This document shows, piece after piece, positions 40,780 through 52,525 of a DNA stretch of 64,000 nucleotides (its first letter is position 1; each line of letters opens with the position of its first letter). Origin of the DNA: Anolis sagrei. Lineage: Eukaryota > Chordata > Lepidosauria > Squamata > Anolidae. Where the stretch lies: positions 127,304,252-127,368,251 of the forward strand of contig NC_090026.1 of NCBI RefSeq assembly GCF_037176765.1, in the 5' to 3' direction. Made by a program: the position numbers and the translations under genes. The notes under the pieces were generated by a model. That model did not search any database and was not told the origin of the DNA. It saw only the letters and a program-made list of their open reading frames with translations.

Positions 40780-41449
40780 AAGGTGCTCGTCTATAAAGCT
40801 ATTGTCCTCCCAACCCTGCTCTATGCTTGTGAGACGTGGACTGTCTACAGACGTCACATGCAACTCCTGGAACGATTCCATCAGCGCTGCCTCCGGAAAA
40901 TCCTGCAAATCTCCTGGGAAGACAAGCGGACAAATGTCAGTGTGCTGGAAGAAGCAAAGACCACCAGCATTGAAGCGATGGTCCTCCAACATCAACTCTG
41001 CTGGGCCGGCCACGTTGTCCGGATGCCTGACCACCGTCTCCCAAAGCAGTTGCTCTACTCCGAACTTAAGAACGGAAAACGGAACGTTGGTGGACAGGAA
41101 AAGAGATTTAAAGATGGGCTCAAAGCCAACCTTAAAAACTCTGGCATAGACACTGAGAACTGGGAAGCCCTGGCCCTTGAGCGCTCCAGCTGGAGGACAG
41201 CTGTGACCAGCAGTGCTGCAGAATTTGAAGAGGCACGAGTGGAGGGTGAAAGAGTGAAACGTGCCAGGAGGAAGGCGCGTCAAGCCAACCCCAACCGGGA
41301 CCGCCTTCCACCTGGAAACCAATGCCCTCACTGCGGAAGAAGATGCAGAGCAAGAATAGGGCTCCACAGCCACATACGGACCCACAAGGAAACCCATAAT
41401 GGAAGACCATCTTACTCGTCCAACGAGGGATCGCCTAAGTAAGTACTAA
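40780..41449 (+). mobile_element. Non-LTR LINE C-terminal part, best copy of the family
   Basis: It reads TKVLVYKAIVLPTLLYACET, WTVYRRHMQLLERFHQRCLR, KNGKRNVGGQEKRFKDGLKA and a terminal CPHCGRRCRARIGLHSHIRT zinc finger, ending in GATCGCCTAAGTAAGTACTA. It is inserted in L2. The 273-residue open frame that spans both is a chance fusion of two LINEs. Confidence 0.8.
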
Positions 41450-41488
41450 GTAAGTTCGGTGGTGGCCCCTCGACTCTGGAACTCACTC

Positions 41489-41900
41489 CCTTTTTTTCTT
41501 TTTTATAAATAAATCTTTATTGAATTTTTCAATTTTAAAATAGACATACATTTACACATAAAAACATACCATACATTCGACACATCGGACAAATCAGACA
41601 AATCCGACAGACACACCAAAACTGGTACATACAAGTTAAAATAAGTTGACTTCCGTTTTATGTCCCATCAGTTATAGTATTTGTTGCTTGTAGACTCCCT
41701 TTGATCCCCTCGTTACATGAGGATGGAGTCCTACTCCGATTGACCCTATGTTTTCATTTCAATTTTTTTTCCTTTCTTTTTTTTTAATTTTCCCTTAGAG
41801 CGGTTCATTCTTCCTCTCTTTTCAACTCATATTCTTCCACCATATCCCAGGTCTAAATATCATTTTTTTTTTTGCTCAAGAATATGAAATGATTCTTATG
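41489..41900 (-). mobile_element. L1-like LINE 3' end
   Basis: On the plus strand it begins with a T-rich run (reversed poly-A), then AATAAATCTTTATTGAATTT and AAAATAGACATACATTTACA. It is inserted directly after the L2 remainder. The right boundary is uncertain. Confidence 0.55.
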
Positions 41901-42829
41901 TTTAAAGCAAACCTAATGGACAGCAGCTGCCTTTACAGAGCCAGAAGAGAGATAACAGAAAGATATATGGCAGCCTGCCGAGAGACGTTGTTTTCAAAGA
42001 TGCTTTGTTTTACTACCCCCACCCCCTCCTTTCTTTCAAGGACTGTTCTTAGATGTTAACTCTTTATAGGTTGGGACATTTTTAAGGCTTGTGTCAAGAA
42101 GAGAAAAGTTACATCTGTGTGTGTGGACAAAAAGGTTTTAAAGGATTCAGGTTGTCATAACTTTTACAGGCTGAATGGCCATGTTCCTGAAACATTCTCT
42201 CCTGACAATTTGCCTGCGCCAATGACAGGCATCCTCAGATGTTGAAAGTTTAAACTTTTTCTTTTGGCTATTTGGAGATGCACTCACTAGGAACTGTGTG
42301 AGGGCTAATAATTTACAGAAAATAGGGATTTTCCAGCAACTTCTTTTGCGATAAAGAAGAGGCATAGGATCCATGTCTAAAATTTGTTTGGAACAAAAGG
42401 TGTTACCGGAGAGTCTGATTTTGTCTCAGGACAACAACTTGCTAGGAGTTATAGAATTTCAAATGCATTTTCTTTTGAGGGAGGATTCAACCCCTCCTTC
42501 TTCGCTCCTTTCTCTCTGTTGTTTTGTTGGAGATACAAGATAACAAGATGGTTTTTCTTCTACATATGACGGTGGGTGACCGCTGTGGTTTTATGTTAAA
42601 AAAATACATAAAAACTCCCTCAAGATGTCAACAGATAAAAAATGTTTTAAGTTAAAGCAACACAAAACTGTTTTTTAAAAGTCAAGTTGCGAGACATTGA
42701 TTGTTAAACAGAGTTCTTTACATTGTTTTTTTTGTTTGTTTGGTTTGGTATTTAATTCAAAAGGAAACCAACAATTGATTTTTACAACAGAATTTACTTT
42801 TATGTGGATACAATAACCCTGGACATAAA
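41901..42829. other. No gene; one PLE terminal scrap
   Basis: At 42160-42255 a diverged reversed PLE terminal region is visible (AGGCTGAATGGCCATGTTCC, TCTCTCCTGACAATTTGCCT, GGCATCCTCAG). The remainder is unassigned AT-rich sequence. Confidence 0.45.
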
Positions 42830-42960
42830 TCATAGAATCAGGGAGTTAGGGAGTTGGGGGAGACCTCATGGGCCATCCAGTCCAACCCCCTGCTAGGAAG
42901 CAGGAATGTTGCATTCAGATCACCCCTGACGGATGACCCTCCAGCCTCTTCTTTATAGTC
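42828..42960 (-). mobile_element. CR1 LINE 3' end, short
   Basis: ATCATAGAATCAGGGAGTTA, CTCATGGGCCATCCAGTCCA and CATTCAGATCACCCCTGACG, cut at about 42960. Confidence 0.85.
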
Positions 42961-43599
42961 CTTAGCCCGAGGTGGCTATATTTCACAGCTTTCTTCAAAC
43001 ATAGGACAAAATACCTCTACAGATTTTGTTATTTAGACCCAATCCCTCTACAAAGTTACTGAAAGAATTAATTTTAAAATGGGACATTAAACCAGAAAGA
43101 CAGGGCAGTTTGCCCTAGAGTGCCAGATTTAAAAGGCAATGCCTTGCAAAGGGCCAAAAAGGTTTTTGCCTGATTTGAGAGACATTGCCAGCAAAAAGGT
43201 TAAACTGTTTATTTAGTTGAAAAAGCAGGTTGAAGTTGGAAAAGCAAGTCAAAGATGGAATGAGCTGTTGCTTGCAGTAGATGGACAGAGGAACGTGAGA
43301 TAAATCATGGAAAGAAAACCATAGAGAATTGTTTAAAAGGATGGAGATTGGTTGAGAAGACTTCGAAGTGAGAGATTGTGGAGGCCCGCCAATGGATGGA
43401 GTGAAAGCTATCGACGGAAACCGACGACAGATGGGTAATCAGTATCCCCCTCCCCCTTTTCTCTCACTATCTTTCTATTTATCTTTTCCAGCTCTTGAGC
43501 TCCTGATAATGGGAGTCCAAAATACAAGAGCCTATCCAAAGCACCACCTGCTGGATAGGACAAGCAAAAGACATAAGTGTTTACAACTGTGTTTTTAAA

Positions 43600-45960
43600 A
43601 GAGACAGAGATGATGTCATCACCAGCCTTGGGCCTATCTGATATGGAGAAACCCTTCATTCTGTTCGTATCAGAGCGAGAAGGAGTACCAGTGGGCAGAC
43701 TTACCCAGGCTTTAGGGTCATGGGAAAAAAAAAACCAGTGGCATACTTGTCAAGACAACTAGACACAGTAGCGCAGGGAATGCCACCATGCCTGCGGGCT
43801 GTGGCAGCAGCAGTAGATTTAAATAAAAGAAGCAAACAAATTGACTTTAGGGCAGCCACTGGTCGTAAAGGTACCACACCATGTTAAGGCATTGTTAGAC
43901 ACCAAGAGACCACGCTGGCTCACAAACGAGAGACTGACTAAATATGAGGGGGTGTTATGTGACAACCCGATGATAACCCTAAAAACTTGCGCCACCCTGA
44001 ATCCGGCTACCTTGTTGTCTGCCCCGGGAGAGCAAATGGTCCACCAGTGCATTCAGGTGATGGAACAGATATACTCCAGCCGACCCGATTTAAAAGACAT
44101 ACCAATGTCCAACATAGACATGACCCTATTCACAGATGGCAGCAGCTTCGTGGAGAATGGTGAGAGGCGTACAGGGTATGCGGTGGTGCAGGGGGAGGGA
44201 GAGATTTTGGAAGCAGAGTTGCTCCCTCCGAGAACCTCCGCTCAGCGGGCCGAGTTGATAGCCCTCACCAGGACACTGCAGTTGGCAAAAGGAAAGTGGG
44301 TCAATGTCTACACGGATTCAAAGTACGCTTTTACTACGCTTCATGCCCATGGAGCTTTATACAAGGAGCGGGGACTCCTTACGTCGGCTGGAAAGGGCGT
44401 TAAGAATGCAGCTGAGATTGTGGCCCTTCTGCAGGCGGTTTGGAAACCGGATCAGGTTGCTGTAATGCATTGTAAGGGACACCAGAGGAGAGAAGATCCA
44501 GTTACGCAAGGAAATAGGTTAGCTGATTTGGCCGCAAGGGAAGCAGCAAAACACCCCCGCAATAAGCAGTGCTTGCTGACTGCAACTGCATTAAAAGACT
44601 CCCCATTAAAAAAGTTTACATATACACAAGAGGAGGAAAATTGGGCCTTGGGGAAAAAGAGAAAAATGAAAGAGAGAGGTCATAGTGATGCCAGATAACC
44701 GCGTCCACGTCCCTAAGGACATGGCGTGGCACATAGTCCGACACACGCATTACACTACACACCTGGATAAGACGGCCCTGGCAACGTCGTTGGGACGACA
44801 GATGTACATCGATGGGCTCCATAGCTTAACGGCAGCGGCTGCACGCAGGTGCTGGACCTGTGCCAAGAATAACCCTCGAGAAGGACCTTTAAAGCCCCCA
44901 GGAGTTCAACATGTGACGAAGTGCTCATTAAGGAGTGGAAAATTGACCCGCTTAGACCAAAGTGGAGAGGACCTTATACTGTGCTGTTATCAACCCCTAC
45001 CGCCATCAAAGTGAAGGAAGTCAAACCTTGGATACACTACACCCGTGCCAAGTTGGCGCCCCCGTGTGGAAAGTGGAAAAAGCGGATCAGAGTGACCTGA
45101 GACTCAGGATCGTCCAACAACCCCCTATGGGGTCAACAAGGCCATGAAGCTGACCCCATCGGGTACAACAGAACGTCGAAGGTCAAATATGTCACAGTGT
45201 GGCCCAACAAAAACACTATCCTGAAAGTGATAGAAAGACAGTGTGATGGGAAGGGGAGGAAGAGACACCAGAAAACCAACAGGAGTTCGGACAGTTTTTG
45301 GGTTCCTAATGCTTGTAAATATGATCACTATGATACAGGGAAATTGGCTAAAAAAACATGCAAGACTCATGTTTGCCCAACATGGGGAAGATGTGTCTCT
45401 TATATTAGGTTGTTTCATTTTTCTATTGTTAATATGTTGTTTTCCAATTATGCTCCAAACCTGCCAAAACTGTATAATACAAATAACGCCAATAAGAAAG
45501 ATAGGCCTCATCCAGAGGAAAAGTTGAAGAGACCCATAATAACCTTTGCTGATTTGCTTTCGCTTTTGTAAAACGCTTAGCAAAAAAGAAAATGGAGAAA
45601 TGAGGCAGCATTAATTATTGTGGAAATGAGAACAAGGCGGATATGTTACCAAATAAGGAAAGGGGGTCTCGTGTGCAAAAGTTGATTGCAGGGCTTTGTG
45701 CAAAAAGTTGAGTGCGGGGTGCAGCCCTTGAAGGAATCATGTGTTTTCCTGGAAATCACATGATTTCAGGGAAATGAGAACTTTCGTTTTTCCAAACATA
45801 TATAAAGAGTTCAGCCCACTAGAGGGGGTCTTCCTAAGAAATGCGCCATGTTGCGCTGGGAGGGGACCTAAGCAGCTGCTTATTTCAGTAAAATGCTTTC
45901 CTGGAAGAGAACACGTTGTCTGTCCCATTGATTCTATCGCGCTCGCATTTTGACCTTGGT
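43600..45960 (+). mobile_element. Endogenous retrovirus fossil, gamma-type pol remnant and 3' LTR-like end
   Basis: In order: end of reverse transcriptase/connection (about 43610-43850), RNase H (about 44090-44560), start and end of integrase (about 44600-45100), then LTR-like sequence with a TATATAAAG box near 45800. Amino-acid phrases resemble murine-leukemia-type gammaretroviruses. The 5' half (LTR, gag, protease, most of RT) is not seen and no envelope is recognised. It is incomplete and broken several times; RNase H is the best-kept part, which suggests moderate age. Fossil. Confidence 0.8.
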
Positions 45961-46059
45961 TTAGAGTCCCAAATGGGACTGGAGATCTGCTACAGTATGT
46001 CTTTCCACAAAGGCCACTATCACCTTTTCGTCCATGCTTCAGCACTATTTCCAATTTTA

Positions 46060-46283
46060 ATTTTACATTTGGCCTTCCCACAGTTTTTAATTGTATGTTG
46101 TCTTATTGATAATGTTATATATTTATTGTTTATGTTTTTATTTTAATTGCTTGTATTGTTGTGATTATTGCTTGTATTGTTGTGTTCGGCCTCGGCCTCT
46201 TGTAAGCCACACCGAGTCCCTTGGGGAGATGGTAGCGGGGTACAAATAAACTGTAATTATTATTATTATTATTATTATTACTC
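46060..46283 (+). mobile_element. L2-type LINE 3' end
   Basis: GGCCTCTTGTAAGCCACACC, GAGTCCCTTGGGGAGATGG and GGGTACAAATAAACTG then a TTA run at 46256-46280. Confidence 0.75.
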
Positions 46284-46544
46284 TGGGCTCACCTGGAATG
46301 AAAGGCTGGCCATCTTAGGACCTCATCAGACAGACTTCTGGCTCCGTTTCCATGTGTATTGGAAACTGAATCTCATGCAAGTCCCACAAAAGCCATCACA
46401 TGACCTTAGGGAACCTCCAGTTTGGGACTCCATGGGGCTCCGTTTCCACAGCCCTGATCTAGAACACTGATCTGGTTGAAAGCACCTTTCCACGGTGGCA
46501 GACAAATCAAAGTCTTTTCAATTACTAGCAACTTCATCCTTTCT
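46284..46544. other. No gene; unassigned
   Basis: Phrases such as GGGAACCTCCAGTTTGGGAC and CATGGGGCTCCGTTTCCACA repeat text found near 45960, so this may be LTR-related, but I cannot place it. Confidence 0.25.
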
Positions 46545-46745
46545 TAAATGGCACCTCTGTTTGTGCAATGGGTTAAACCCTTGTGCCAGCAGGACTGAAG
46601 TCGGAGGTTCAAATCCACTGAGAGCATGGATGAGCTCCCTCTGTCAGCTCCACCTCCCAATGTGGGGACATGAGAGAAGCCTCTCACAAAGATGTTAAAA
46701 CATCAAAACATACAGGCATCCCCTGGGCAACATCCTTGCAGACAA
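46545..46745 (+). mobile_element. tRNA-derived SINE, partial
   Basis: GTGCAATGGGTTAAACCC (A box), GAGGTTCAAATCC (B box), GAGCTCCCTCTGTCAGCTCC and GGGCAACATCCTTGCAGACA. Same family as 32946-33229. Confidence 0.8.
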
Positions 46746-46939
46746 GCCAGAGGTTTGTCTTCAGGAGTTGATTGTTACTCAACTTCAAACCTGAGCAACT
46801 GGGGTGTAACAAAATGTCTAATTATAATGTGTGTTTTAAATATGTTTATCAATGTTATGATATAAGTGCAAGCTAGCTGATGTGTGGCCTGAAGCCCAGG
46901 CATTGCCATTGTGACGCAGACACCCTTACTTATTTACTT

Positions 46940-47920
46940 AGGCGATCCCTTGTAGTCCGAGGATGATGGTCCTCCAAGTGTAGTATGGGTCACCAAACTT
47001 TAACAGGACTAGTATCAGACGGACAAAATTCCCCAAACAGGTTTTGTGCCCTGTAAATGCTGGATGTTGAATTCATGAGCAGATTCAGTACTCGCCTGCT
47101 GCTGTCTACATATAACTTTACCCAAACTTACTTACTTACTACTTACCTAGGCGATCCCTCATAGTCTGAGGATGATGGTCCTCCAAGTGTAGTATCCTGG
47201 CGGTGGGTCCGTAGGTGACTGTGGAGCCCTATTCTTGATCTGCATCTTCTCCCGCAGTGAGGGCATCGGTTTCCAGGTGGAAGGCGGTCCTGGTCAGGGT
47301 TGGCTTGATGCGCCTTCCTCTTGGCATGTTTCTCTCTTTCGCCCTTCATTCGTGCCTCTTCAAATTCTGCAGCACTGCTGGTCACAGCTGACCTCCAACT
47401 GGAGCACTCAAGAGCCAGGGCTTCCCAGTTCTCAGTGTCCATGAGCCCATCTTTAAATCTATTTTCCTGTCCTCCAACATTCCGTTTTTCGTTTTTGAGT
47501 TTGGAATAGAGGAACTGCTTTGGGAGACGGTGCTCGGGCATCTGGACAACATGGCCAGTCCAGTGGAGTTGATGGTGGAGGACCATTGCTTCAATGCTGG
47601 TGGTCTTTGCGTCTTCCAGCAGGCTGACATTTGTCCGCTTGTCTTCCCAAGAGAGTTGCAGGATTTTCCGGAGGCAGCGCTGATGGAATCGTTCCAGGAG
47701 TTGCATGTGACGTCGTAGACATTCCACGTCTTGCAGGCGTCTAGCAGGGTTGGGAGGACAATAGCTTTATAAACAAGCACCTTGGTATCCCTACAGATGT
47801 CCCAGTCCTTAAACACTCTATGCTTCATTCGGAAAAATGCTGCACTCGCAGAGCTCAGATGGTGTTGACTTTCAGACCCCCAGGCAAAGGAGAAATGGGA
47901 AGAGCTAACTGCCACTGGAG
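46940..47920 (-). mobile_element. Non-LTR LINE C-terminal part with a repeated end
   Basis: The minus strand encodes FRMKHRVFKDWDICRDTKVL, RHMQLLERFHQRCLRKILQL and CPHCGRRCRSRIGLHSHLRT. The 3' tail (ACTTACTTACTACTTACC on plus) at 47130 is preceded by a second partial end (ACTTATTTACTTAGGCGATC, 46930-46985) with a ~140-bp segment between that recurs at 53848-53990. Confidence 0.8.
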
Positions 47921-48569
47921 GAGAGAGGACAGTTTCGAAAGAAGTCTGGTAATGGTCAGTTAAGAGGATAGACCTGTCCTGGCTATGTAGAAGCAGGACT
48001 CAGAGATTTCCATTGTAACTAGTATAATATTCAGCCTTGTGTTTTAAGAATAGGAGTATTTAACTCCGAGGTATGATCTAGCCAGGACGCTAGAAGAAAG
48101 AAATGATCAGACATTTTGTTTTGACTTCAGAGTCAAACCTGAAGCAACAAAAGTGAGCCTGAGAGAAACCAAGTCTTAAAAGAAAAGAAACCTCAGACAT
48201 TAAAGCGACAAAAGAGAAGCCAATGTGAAAACTTTAATAGTAATAGTTTCATATGTTTAAAAGAACCAAGAGTTAAGTGAAGATCTTGTGTAACCATCAA
48301 TATGAACCAGAGAAATCTTCAAATAAATGTTGTTTCCGTTCAGTTCAAATACTGAGAATTTGTGTTTGCTTATTTAAGAGAGGATTCTCTAGAAGAGAGG
48401 AAACTGAAGATCTTCTGGAGCCGAAAAAAAATTTGTTGCATTGGAATTACACATATTAAAGTGGCACAAACAGGTGTTTTTAAAAATCATCTGTCACTCA
48501 TATAATCCTCAGTCAAGCCCATGGCCAAGTTGACAATGGTGGGATAAAAAAAGGATAAGATCTATCCTG
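47921..48569. other. No gene; possible LTR-element sequence
   Basis: An AATAAATGTTGTTTCCG signal near 48323 and AGAGAGGATTCTCTAGAAGA hint at LTR-like sequence, but no ends or coding part are recognised. Confidence 0.3.
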
Positions 48570-49480
48570 TCTCTTGACAGAAGAGATTCCTCAGTGCACA
48601 TTCAGTAGCTACATGGGGGAAAGGATAAAATATGGGGAAAGGACATGGGATGGCTGGCCATCCCAGAAGACAGGGAAAGACAGTAGGGAATGGGTCAGAC
48701 GGTTCCCTTCACTTTCCCTCCACCCATGTGATGAAGTTGTTGGGAATCAGCCTGTGTTTGTGTTCCTAGATCATGCTGCTTCTGATGTGATTAATGATGG
48801 TGCCAAGGATGAGGTGCAAGATGGAGAGGGTTTGGTCAATTATTTTCATACAGACAATGACAGAGAGGCCCTAGTGCAAAGGGCAGTTTCTCATGAGACT
48901 ATTCCTGCTGAGCCTAGGGATGATGGTTCACTCCCTCTCTCTGTGAGCTCTCAAGATTTGGGTTTGGAAAACAATCTGACACCTGGAAACTTTAATGAGC
49001 AGCCAGATAAGGAGTTGAAGGATAGGTGGCTGGAGATCAGCCAGGATCAACAGCAAACTCAATGTTTACGTTGCTCCGAAAGACTTTGTCAGATAAGGGG
49101 TAAATGTTTGGGAAAGCAAAACCAATTTCTGAGTTTGGGGATATAAGGTTTGCTTCAAGAGAAAACCTGTTAGATCAGGCAACGTTTGGAAATCAAGTTC
49201 ATGTGCCATGGAAATCCTGTTCATGGGGTCTTGTTCATGTGGAGAATTTTAGTCTTTTGGGTTGTCTTTGCTCCCTGTTGATTCCTGCCTAGATAAACAC
49301 TGCCTTGGGAACTGCTTTTATATCTTGTGTGGACATTACTTTGTGTTACTGCATTTTACTGACATTACTTTTTGGAACCTTCTTATTTCCTTACAAGCAT
49401 TTATTTTTACTGGCTATTTACTAAGCTTCAATAAAAGAGGATTTGTTTCTTCACTCATCGTGTGGTGTGTTTTAAAGTCA
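48570..49480 (+). mobile_element. LTR-retroelement fossil, related to 1-551
   Basis: An open stretch rich in acidic residues (about 48574-49146) is followed by a 3' region with CTTCAATAAAAGAGGATTTG at 49427, close to CTTCAATAAAAAAGGATTG at 492. The layout matches the 30639-32111 unit. Fossil; bounds approximate. Confidence 0.45.
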
Positions 49481-49985
49481 GAGGGCTTTTTCCTGACCTG
49501 GAGTGCAACAGAAGTCCCTAATGAAGCACAATTACCTCCAGTGAACATCCTATTTCATTTTTTGTTAAATCTGCTTTTCCCCACTTTGGGCAAAAGAGAG
49601 GGATACTTCAGAATTTCCTGTTGACTCCAGAGCATCTTGTGGCTTTGGGTAAGTCTGGACAGCTAAATCTAATCCCATTTGGACTGAACACCACAGGATA
49701 CATCAAACCAGGGAAAGAGGATGGCCCATGTCCATGTCGCCACCGCTTCATGATGACCACAGTTCCATGTGAGCTCCTGACCATCTTGGATATCTATAGA
49801 GACATCAGAATGGTGCATTTACGTGATGGCTTGAAGAAACAGGGCAATATCCTTCCTTCTTGTGAGCACCCCATTCTAATGTCAACAGAGATGCCCATGA
49901 TGGTCAGGACCTCTATGCGCATCTAGTAGTGGAGGCAGTGACAGTGATATGGATGAGTAAGATATATGCTGCATTCCCCAGCCAT
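49481..49985. other. No gene recognised
   Basis: A 101-residue frame (49621-49926) has no family signature and no supporting context. Confidence 0.3.
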
Positions 49986-49989
49986 GGGA

Positions 49990-50690
49990 ACAATAGTTCT
50001 GGATTTAGCATGAAGGGGACTCAGAGCAAATCACAGTACATATACACAGCAAACATTCAACGCCACTTTGAATAGACAATACACAGACAAACAAAACAGA
50101 AGGAGGTGGTTTGTTGGTGTCAGCTGTTTTTGGTGCCATGGAAGGTTGGGCTTGAGTCCAGGGGGTGCTGTTGCTCTATGACGAAGAGCTGTCAGGACTT
50201 CCTCCTTCCTTTTGGTTGCCCAGCATTTTCTGATCTTGTCGAAGGCTTTCATGGCTGGAATCACTAAGTTCTTGTGGGTTTTTTCGGGCTATATGGCCAT
50301 GTTCTAGAGGCATTTCTCCTGACGTTTCGCCTGCATCTATGGCAAGCATAGATGGCAACCTCACCTCTGAGGATGCTTGCCATAGATGCAGGCGAAACGT
50401 CAGGAGAAATGCCTCTAGAACATGGCCATATAGCCCGAAAAAACCCACAAGAACTTATTTTCTGATCTTCTTTCTTTATGGTGTCGTAAAACGCCTCCCC
50501 CTCCTTTTAGAAGTACCTAATTTCTCTAATTACACCTAAAGCTGTTTTCGAATTGCTTAGGTAAACAATGAGCTAGGCTGACAGTCGGCAGCTCATGCCA
50601 ACCCGGGGCTTCGAACTTGCAAACTTTTGGTTGATAGATCTTATAATTGCTGGTGATTTACCAGCTCTGCTAAACCTCCGGCCCTTAATT
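49990..50690 (-). mobile_element. tRNA-derived SINE split by a PLE
   Basis: Left part: ACAGTACATATACACAGCAA, CATTCAACGCCACTTTG. Right part: AATTTCTCTAATTACACCTA, GGCTTCGAACTTGCAAACTT (B box reversed), CCAGCTCTGCTAAACCTCC (A box reversed). A PLE at 50238-50456 with 13-bp duplications sits inside. Confidence 0.85.
50238..50456. mobile_element. PLE, terminal regions only, perfect inverted pair
   Basis: ATTTTCTGATCTT flanks it at 50225-50237 and 50457-50469. The element is just a reversed terminal region (to about 50350) facing a forward one (from about 50355), arms of about 80 bp nearly identical, with an intact hammerhead-like core on each side (forward 50367-50401). Confidence 0.92.
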
Positions 50691-51210
50691 CCAATTTGTC
50701 CAGGATGTCATCTGGACAGCGGAAGATTTTGCATTAAAGGGGCTGTCTAGATTCGCCCCCTGAGCTTGAACAATGCAAGGCAGAAGTGTCCAGGTGAGTA
50801 AGCTAGGCTCTTAAATGCTATGAATAAGACTCTTGAAGAAGAACTGAGAGTGAAGTTTGGCATCTGGTGGAGAAAATCAGTCATTACAGTTAATTAGAAA
50901 AATCTCTGGGACGGGTTTGTTCTGCTGAAGCTATTATGAAGACATCCTTGCGAGAAGAATGGATTCGGGATTAAGATCAAAAGGGAACGCTACAGAAACA
51001 CGATGAGAATCGTAAGCCTTCCAGATACAAATGGCTCAACTAGAGCCTAATTTGGAGAAAGCAATGTCAACTGAATTTAAAGGAGATCTCAAAATGGAGC
51101 TAAGAACTGAAACAATCTATAGTCCAGATGACATCAGAAATTAATGATTGGAAATGAATACAAGACTCTAGATTAGATATGCTACAAGAAATGCAAGTAG
51201 ACATTGTGTA
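50691..51210. other. No gene; LINE-like scrap possible
   Basis: A-rich sequence with AGAAATTAATGATTGG and TACAAGAAATGCAAGTAGAC, which could be L1-like ORF1 remains. Not assignable. Confidence 0.3.
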
Positions 51211-52165
51211 TCTCTATAAATAAAAATGCAATGTTCGTTTGTGGGATTAATATAACTCAAAAACCACTGGGCGAATTGACACCAAATTTGGACACAAGAC
51301 ATCTTCTAACCCAGTGTTTCTCAACCTGGGGGTCGAGACCCCTGTGGGGGTCATGAGGGGGTGTCAGAGGGGTCACCAAAGACCATCAGAAAACAGTATT
51401 TTCTGTTGGTCATGGGGGTTCTGTGTGGAAAGTTTGGTCCAATTCTATCGGTGGGGTTCAGAATGCTATTTCATTGTGGGTGAACTATAAATCCCAACAA
51501 CTACAACTCCCAAATGGCAAGTTCTATTTTCTCCAAACTCTCCCAGTGTTCACATTTGGGCATATTGAGTATTTGTGCCAAGTTTGATCCAGATCCATCA
51601 TTTCTCGTGCCCACAGTGTTCTCTGGATGTAGGTGAACTACAACTCCAAAAACTCAAGGTCAGTGTCAACCAGACCTTCCCAGTATTTTCTCTTGGTCAT
51701 GGGAGTCCTGTGTGTCAAGTTTGATTCAATTTCATCATTGGTGGAATTCAGAATACTCTTTGATTGTAGGTGAACTGTAAATCCCAGCACCTACAACACC
51801 CAAATGACAAAATCAATCCCTGTCCAACCCCACCAGTATTCAAATGTGGGTGTATTGGGTATTGGTGCCAAATTTGGTCCAGTGAATGAAAATACATCTT
51901 GCATATCAGATATTTACATTACGATTCATAACAATAGCAAAATTATAGTTGTGAAGTAGCAACAAAAGTAATTTTATGGTTGGGGGTCACCACGACATGA
52001 GGAACTGTATTAAGGGGTCGCGGCATTAGGAAGGTTGAGAACCACTGTTCTAACCCAAGGAATGACCATCACTCAAAAAAATTGATTTTGTCATTTGGGA
52101 GTTGTAGTTGTTTGGATGTACAGTTCACCTACAATCAAAGAGCATTCTGAACTCCACCAAACACA
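51211..52165 (+). mobile_element. Helitron 5' part, split by a hAT element
   Basis: It starts TCTCTATAAATAAAAATGCA after host A (51210) and continues with GGGATTAATATAACTCAAAA. Interrupted at 51311, it resumes at 52056 with CCAAGGAATGACCATCACTC. It ends without a CTAG hairpin where a PLE begins, so it is 3'-truncated. Confidence 0.8.
51312..52047 (-). mobile_element. hAT element with exact 8-bp target duplication
   Basis: TTCTAACC lies at 51304-51311 and 52048-52055. The ends are CAGTGTTTCTCAACCTGGGG and AAGGTTGAGAACCACTG. No transposase. It interrupts a Helitron, so it inserted later. Confidence 0.93.
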
Positions 52166-52525
52166 GAGAAACTCCAAGGAGGAAACAATCAGGGACAGCT
52201 AATCACCTCTCAACAAAAGATTACCCCAGGCACTAACAAGCTACACCAAAAACTGCCAGGCCATCAAATGCTAATCAAAGTGGCCAGTTGAAACATTCAC
52301 ACCTAGCTCCAACAGACAAAAGTTCTTTCTCCCACCCTGGACTTTCCAAAGATATATAAACCCAAATTTCCTAGTTCCAACAGACCTCACTACCTCTGAG
52401 GATGCTTGCCATAGATGCAGGCAAAACGTCAGAAGAGAAGGCCTCTAGAACATGGCAATATAGTCCAAAAAAACCTACAACAACCCAGTGATTCCAGCCA
52501 TGAAAGCCTTTGACAATACATTCAA
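52166..52525 (+). mobile_element. PLE 3' part
   Basis: GGAAACAATCAGGGACAGCT, CTCAACAAAAGATTACCCCA, ATATATAAACCC and the terminal core (GGCAAAACGTC) to TTTGACAATACATTC. The inner unit is a single copy of the segment expanded at 2551-3744. Confidence 0.85.

Noticed and set aside
40621-41442. 273-residue open frame as a host gene
   Set aside because: It joins L2 and another LINE at a target duplication; both halves are known LINE C-terminal text.
43841-44698. RNase-H-like frame as a host RNase H gene
   Set aside because: The neighbours are retroviral polymerase parts in retroviral order, and an LTR-like end follows; treated as a fossil.
49621-49926. 101-residue open frame
   Set aside because: No family signature, no splice or promoter context, surrounded by LTR and SINE sequence.
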